Shown here in pieces: positions 23,552-26,957 of a stretch of 26,957 nt of DNA (positions are counted from its first letter, which is position 1; each line of letters begins with the position of its first letter). This DNA is from Candidatus Dormiibacterota bacterium. Lineage in GTDB: Bacteria; Chloroflexota; Dormibacteria; Aeolococcales; Aeolococcaceae. Position numbers and translations under genes: made by a program. The stretch spans positions 14,315 to 41,271 of the forward strand of contig PLDZ01000141.1 of NCBI GenBank assembly GCA_003136295.1, written 5' to 3'. The notes below the pieces were generated by a model that was given only the letters and a program-made list of their open reading frames with translations, ran no database searches and was not told where the DNA came from.

Positions 23552-24949
23552 GTGCCCCTTCATATCCGGCTCTCGCGCCTCGCAACCGTCCTTGCGGTTG
23601 GGCTGTGCCTGGCGGTCGTGATTCCGCTCGCCAGCATCGAGATCTCGCTGCTGGTTTCGCCGGCGCAAAACGTCGACGCTGCGGGGCAGTCGCTCGCCCT
23701 CAGTGCGGGACCCTCAGCGTCGACGTCCGGCTCGGGGACGCTCGAACTCTTCGGGCAGTCAATTCCAACCACGCAACAGTTCTCTGGCCCGATACGCCCG
23801 CGACTGCTGTGGGCCGAAGTCACCCATTACGACCAGTTGTTGCTCGCCTTGAAACAGCCGCAGCATCTCGGGCAGGACCTCCGCAACGGGTGGAGCGCGT
23901 ACTTCACACGCGAACTGGTGATCGCCGTGATCGCGGCGGCTCTGCTTGCCGCGCTCGGCCTCGGCCTCCTTCGCCGGCGTTGGCAGCTGATCGTTGCGGG
24001 CATCGCCATCGCCGCTGTGGTCGCGGGTGGTATCGATGCGGTCGCCATCAGCAGCGCCGCACAGGGCCTGCAGGACCTGTCCCAGGTGAAGACGCTCGAC
24101 CAACTGGTCGGTCGCGCGCCCCTCGCCGTCGACCCCACGGCTCGCAGGGCGCTGTCGGCGAACGCGAGCACCGTTGTCATCGGCGACTCCACCGCCGCTG
24201 GTGCGGGGAATCCTGCACTCGCGAAGGCAACCGCAGAGGACACCGCCTGCCGGCGCAGCCGGGACAGCTACGCCGCGGATATCGCGGCCGTGAACAACAG
24301 CACGGTCGTCAATCTCGCATGCACCAATGCGTCGATCGAAGCTGGTTTGTTTGGGCCGGAGGCGATCAACGAGGCCGTGGTGCCCTCGCAACTGGCGCGC
24401 CTGGCGGCGATGCGCGGCGTGAAGACGGTGATCGTGAGCATCGGCGCCAACGAAATGCATTGGACACAGGTGATGGAACTGTGCTTGATCGCACCGCAGT
24501 GCGATGACAGTGTTTCGGCGGCGTGGTTCTCCCAGGCGCTGGACAGTTTCACCATCGATTACTACGACCTTCTCCAACGACTGGCCGCCCTGCCTGGATT
24601 GCCGCGGGTCATCGTCAACGAGTACTACGATCCGCTTCCAGTGAACCCGGTCTGCCCCGGCCAGCCGGTGATCACCAGCGCCAAGTCGGCCGTGCTGCTG
24701 GGCCGCTTGACCACGTTCAACACGGTGCTGGCCGATGGTGCCGCAAGCTTCGGCTTCGATGCCGTGGCACCGAGTTTCGCCGGCCACGAGCTGTGCACTG
24801 CGCAGCCGTTCGTGCAGGGTTTTGATGACGCTGCTCCGTTGCATCCCACAGCGGCGGGGGAGATCGCCATCGCCCTCGCCGACGAACAGGCGCTGTTGAA
24901 TCCGCCGCCGTCCCGCTCGACGGGAGCGGCGACTCCTCGCCCCTCGTAA
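23552..24949 (+). CDS. Membrane-anchored SGNH/GDSL hydrolase-like protein
   Basis: This 465-residue protein combines two membrane segments (about residues 7-35 and 128-165) with a C-terminal SGNH esterase-like domain. Block I is VVIGDSTAAG with predicted nucleophile Ser213; the glycine/asparagine block is VSIGANEMHW; the last block is DAAPLHPTAAGE with His431. The acidic partner three residues before the histidine, usual in DxxH, is missing: the nearest aspartate is Asp426, five residues before, so a Ser-His dyad or a shifted acid is possible. Four or more cysteines in the domain (TACRR, NLACTN, ELCLIAPQC, NPVCPG, HELC) suggest disulfides and an extracytoplasmic site. The loop between the helices (about 36-127) is Ser/Gly-rich at first. 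Likely substrates are acyl or acetyl esters on cell-surface glycans or lipids. The GTG start follows a TANNNT element by 6 bases. Confidence 0.82.
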   Translation: MPLHIRLSRLATVLAVGLCLAVVIPLASIEISLLVSPAQNVDAAGQSLALSAGPSASTSGSGTLELFGQSIPTTQQFSGPIRPRLLWAEVTHYDQLLLALKQPQHLGQDLRNGWSAYFTRELVIAVIAAALLAALGLGLLRRRWQLIVAGIAIAAVVAGGIDAVAISSAAQGLQDLSQVKTLDQLVGRAPLAVDPTARRALSANASTVVIGDSTAAGAGNPALAKATAEDTACRRSRDSYAADIAAVNNSTVVNLACTNASIEAGLFGPEAINEAVVPSQLARLAAMRGVKTVIVSIGANEMHWTQVMELCLIAPQCDDSVSAAWFSQALDSFTIDYYDLLQRLAALPGLPRVIVNEYYDPLPVNPVCPGQPVITSAKSAVLLGRLTTFNTVLADGAASFGFDAVAPSFAGHELCTAQPFVQGFDDAAPLHPTAAGEIAIALADEQALLNPPPSRSTGAATPRPS

Positions 24950-24984
24950 GCCGGGACGGGAGCTTGAGCCTGCACCGTCTCCGT

Positions 24985-25005
24985 CGGTCGGCCGGCCGCC
25001 GACCG
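24985..25005 (+). promoter_or_regulatory. Dyad at the MFS gene promoter (operator or terminator candidate)
   Basis: CGGTCGGC (24985-24992) and GCCGACCG (24998-25005) form a perfect 8-bp inverted repeat around CGGCC. It abuts the predicted -10 of the MFS gene (25006) and covers where a -35 would lie, as expected for a repressor site. It could instead be the transcript end of the SGNH gene, though no T-run follows. Confidence 0.5.
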
Positions 25006-25011
25006 TATCGT
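25006..25011 (+). promoter_or_regulatory. Predicted -10 element (TATCGT) for the MFS gene
   Basis: TATCGT ends 8 bases before ATG 25020, with no Shine-Dalgarno site between, so the mRNA is probably leaderless. Confidence 0.45.
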
Positions 25012-25019
25012 GCAGCCGG

Positions 25020-26147
25020 ATGAGTGAGCCGAACGCTCCCGCGAGGGACGTGACCGCAGCAGGATTCGCCGTATTCCTGCTGCTCGGGATTGTGATCGCG
25101 TCGTACGGGCCGTCAATTCCACATATCACCGAACGTTTCACGGTCAGCGCCAGCGTCGCGGGGCTGATCGTCACCGCGAACTTTCTGGGCGAGGTGATCG
25201 GGCTCATGGCGCTCGGGCTGACACACGCCCGATGGCGGCTGGGGGATCGCCTTCTGGTCGGGACTTCCCTGTTCGGCGTGGGGCTGCTGCTGGCGGCGGC
25301 TGCGCCGACCTGGCCCCTGCTGCTGCTCGCCGTGTTCGTGCTCGGCGTCGGGGCTGGCGGCCTCGTGGTCCTCGTCAACCTGTACTTCGCCACCCGGTTC
25401 GGGCGCCGGAGCCCCGCGATGCTGGGTCTGGTGAACACGGCGTACGGCGTCGGCACGTTCATCGGGCCTGCGCTGGTGGCGCTCACGCGCGGGTACTCGA
25501 TCGTCTTCGCCGCCGTCGGCGTCGGCGTGCTCGTGTGCCTCGTGTTTCTGCGCCGAGCTGTTGACGATGCGCCCACGCCGGACCTCGCGCCCCCCGTGCT
25601 CAATGCTCGCACGGTGAGCATCGTCATCACCTTCGCCATGATGCTGCTCGTGTACGAGGGGCTCGAAGCGGGCGTTGGCACCTGGGAGGCAACGGATCTG
25701 CTGAGCCTCGGCTCGTCGGCTCAATTTGCAGCCGGAGCGACGTCGGTGTTCTGGGGAGCGTTCACGCTTGGCCGCGTGCTCACGGCGCCGCTGGCGGTGC
25801 GCTGGGACCCGCAGCGAATCCTGGTGCCCGCATTCATCATCAGCGGCGTACTGCTCCTCGGCGTTCGGGCACACCTGTACGCGCCGCTGATGTTCGCGCT
25901 GGTCGGACTCTGTGCGGCGCCGATCTTTCCGGTCGTGGTGTCGTGGATGACGAGGGTGATCCCCAATGCAACGACGTTGGTGACCTACGCGATCCTTGGC
26001 GCTGTGATCGGGAGCGCGCTCGTGCCCGCTGCGCTGGGCGGATTGATCGCGATCGCCGGGGCGCAGCAACTGCCACTCGGCGTTGCGGCGTGCGCGCTCG
26101 CCTCACTCGGCATGGTGGGCGTCATCTCGCTCCGGCTTCGGAGCTGA
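25020..26147 (+). CDS. Major facilitator superfamily transporter
   Basis: This 375-residue inner-membrane transporter has about 12 predicted helices in two halves. Helix 1 lies at residues 12-32 (FAVFLLLGIVIASYGPSIP). The loop between helices 2 and 3 has HARWRLGDRLL, a loose form of the MFS motif A, and the central loop around residues 178-196 (RRAVDDAPTPDLAPP) separates the halves. The stretch VLVNLYFATRFGRRSPAMLG followed by NTAYGVGTFIGPALVAL resembles MFS sugar and drug exporters, including FucP-like ones, but the substrate cannot be read. It is at the short end for the superfamily. The ATG at 25020 follows a -10 element closely. A dyad just upstream suggests local regulation. It converges with the cyclophilin-like gene, leaving 29 bases between stops. 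Confidence 0.88.
   Translation: MSEPNAPARDVTAAGFAVFLLLGIVIASYGPSIPHITERFTVSASVAGLIVTANFLGEVIGLMALGLTHARWRLGDRLLVGTSLFGVGLLLAAAAPTWPLLLLAVFVLGVGAGGLVVLVNLYFATRFGRRSPAMLGLVNTAYGVGTFIGPALVALTRGYSIVFAAVGVGVLVCLVFLRRAVDDAPTPDLAPPVLNARTVSIVITFAMMLLVYEGLEAGVGTWEATDLLSLGSSAQFAAGATSVFWGAFTLGRVLTAPLAVRWDPQRILVPAFIISGVLLLGVRAHLYAPLMFALVGLCAAPIFPVVVSWMTRVIPNATTLVTYAILGAVIGSALVPAALGGLIAIAGAQQLPLGVAACALASLGMVGVISLRLRS
26129..26144 (+). terminator. Possible hairpin at the 3' end of the MFS gene
   Basis: GCTCCG (26129-26134) and CGGAGC (26139-26144) form a 6-bp stem with a GCTT loop, overlapping the last codons of the MFS gene. There is no T-run, so factor-independent termination is doubtful. It lies in the convergent gap where both transcripts should end. 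Confidence 0.3.
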
Positions 26148-26176
26148 ACGTCGGGACTCGCGCACCATTGGGGTCG

Positions 26177-26917
26177 TCAGGGCTCGGGAGCCGTGACCTC
26201 GATCGCGATCCACAAGATCACGCTCCCCTTCTGCAGCGAGGCCAGCGCCGGAATCCCGTCGGTCACCTGACCGAAGATGTCGTACTTGCGCGCGAGGCTC
26301 GTGCTGTCGCCCTTGCTGATGAAGAATTGACTCCCGATTCTCGAGGGTGCGCTCGTGTACATGGCGACGGCCCCGAACAGGTAGTTTCCGACCACCGGGT
26401 CTGACGCGACCGTGTAGCCCGAACCTCCTGCCCCGGTGGCGGTGGGGTCGCCCGCGAGTGCAACGGGTGCGGTTCCCGGGCACGTGGCGCCGGTGGTCGC
26501 CGGGCATACCTGGTAAAAGCTGAGCCCGTCATAGAAGCCGCGCTGTGCGAGGTAGATGAAGTCACTGACCGCGTGGGGTGCGTACTGCGGCCGGAGGCGG
26601 ACCGAGATGAGCCCGCCGGCGGTATCGATGTATGCGCAATACCCGACGTTGTGTCCGAGTGTCAGTCGCGGTGCACTGATGAAGGAACGCAAAGGAATTG
26701 CAACGGGTGTGTGATTGGGTGGCGCGGGACATGTGACAGCGGTCTGGATGGTCACGAGTCCAGGCGTCGGGTGTGTCGCAATAGGCGAAGTGCAACTCGT
26801 GGTCAGCAGCACTGCTGCGACGCCTGTGACCGTCAACGAACGCGAGCGAATGAGTGCGAAAGCAAGCGCGACAGTACGCTGGCGCACATAGCGAAGTTCC
26901 TTGTGCAGCTTCATCAT
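26177..26917 (-). CDS. Cyclophilin-type peptidyl-prolyl isomerase-like lipoprotein
   Basis: This 246-residue protein has a lipoprotein signal (hydrophobic LTVTGVAAVLLTTSC with lipid-anchor Cys42) and a cyclophilin domain from about residue 95 to 244. Recognisable blocks are APHAVSDFIYLAQRGFYDGLSF, GSGYTVASD, and IGSQFFIS followed by YDIFGQVTDG. The usual FHRV/FHRI block, whose arginine is the key catalytic residue of cyclophilins, reads FYQV with Gln136 in that place, and the QGGD block reads LAGDPT. Isomerase activity may thus be weak or absent, leaving a binding role for exported proteins. The 41-residue segment before the cysteine is long for a signal peptide, but ATG 26917 is supported by a -10 element eight bases upstream. 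Six cysteines in the mature domain could form disulfides. Confidence 0.87.
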   Translation of the reverse strand: MMKLHKELRYVRQRTVALAFALIRSRSLTVTGVAAVLLTTSCTSPIATHPTPGLVTIQTAVTCPAPPNHTPVAIPLRSFISAPRLTLGHNVGYCAYIDTAGGLISVRLRPQYAPHAVSDFIYLAQRGFYDGLSFYQVCPATTGATCPGTAPVALAGDPTATGAGGSGYTVASDPVVGNYLFGAVAMYTSAPSRIGSQFFISKGDSTSLARKYDIFGQVTDGIPALASLQKGSVILWIAIEVTAPEP

Positions 26918-26925
26918 CGGCGGTC

Positions 26926-26931
26926 AGTCTA
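26926..26931 (-). promoter_or_regulatory. Predicted -10 element (TAGACT) for the cyclophilin-like gene
   Basis: On the - strand TAGACT (26931 down to 26926) ends 8 bases before the ATG at 26917. A -35-like CTGCAC (26954 down to 26949) lies 17 bases further upstream. This is the best-formed of the leaderless promoters here. Confidence 0.5.
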
Positions 26932-26957
26932 CGCACGAAATTAATCTCGTGCAGCGT

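Noticed and set aside
23759..25681. 640-codon - strand open frame across the SGNH-like and MFS genes
   Set aside because: It is antisense to two genes with clear domains, and its translation is low-complexity Arg/Ser/Thr without a family motif.
1..26957. CRISPR arrays, transposases, phage genes, tRNA or rRNA genes
   Set aside because: No spaced direct repeats, transposase-like proteins, integrases or cloverleaf sequences were recognised on either strand.

Overview
The window is GC-rich and densely coding, with 20 confident protein genes, one partial gene at the left edge and one small unrecognised gene. No rRNA, tRNA, CRISPR array or insertion sequence was seen, and no gene-free stretch exceeds 300 bases. 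GC-rich codon use, a DUF4032 kinase-like protein, a DUF6629-like membrane protein and many apparently leaderless promoters suggest an actinobacterium or a related high-GC soil lineage such as Dormibacterota or Chloroflexota. This placement is inferred; no marker gene is present.

Region 1 (1-8299, + strand) is an operon for a branched-chain-amino-acid-type (HAAT) ABC importer: the end of the substrate-binding protein, LivH, LivM, LivG and LivF. It continues directly into a class III (CaiB/BaiF) CoA-transferase and a 959-residue FAD/Fe-S dehydrogenase of the bacterial D-2-hydroxyglutarate dehydrogenase (YdiJ) type. Most genes overlap by a few bases or lie a few bases apart. The layout suggests uptake of a small carboxylate, its CoA activation and oxidation of a D-2-hydroxyacid. 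The substrate is not known. A small 92-residue ORF follows.

Region 2 (8702-18762, + strand) is a sugar operon. It has a LacI-type regulator with a clear promoter and a tandem palindromic operator just downstream of it, a complete peptide/oligosaccharide-type ABC importer (OppB, OppC, OppD, OppF and a Tat-type lipoprotein binding protein), and a cytoplasmic GH3 beta-glucosidase. A convergent GH1 beta-glucosidase (18797-20218, - strand) completes it. The likely job is import of intact beta-linked glucooligosaccharides (for example cellobiose or laminaribiose) followed by intracellular hydrolysis. It resembles the Opp-type beta-glucoside transporter loci known in Thermotoga.

Region 3 (20274-26917) has mostly single genes: a DUF4032 kinase-like protein followed by a GT4 glycosyltransferase, a seven-helix DUF6629-like protein, a membrane-anchored SGNH hydrolase-like protein, an MFS transporter, and on the - strand a cyclophilin-type lipoprotein that lacks the usual catalytic arginine. 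Nearly every gene here has a TANNNT -10 element only 6-12 bases before its start codon, indicating leaderless or nearly leaderless mRNAs. The operon genes of regions 1 and 2 instead use overlaps or Shine-Dalgarno sites. Strong intercistronic hairpins flank the two binding-protein genes.
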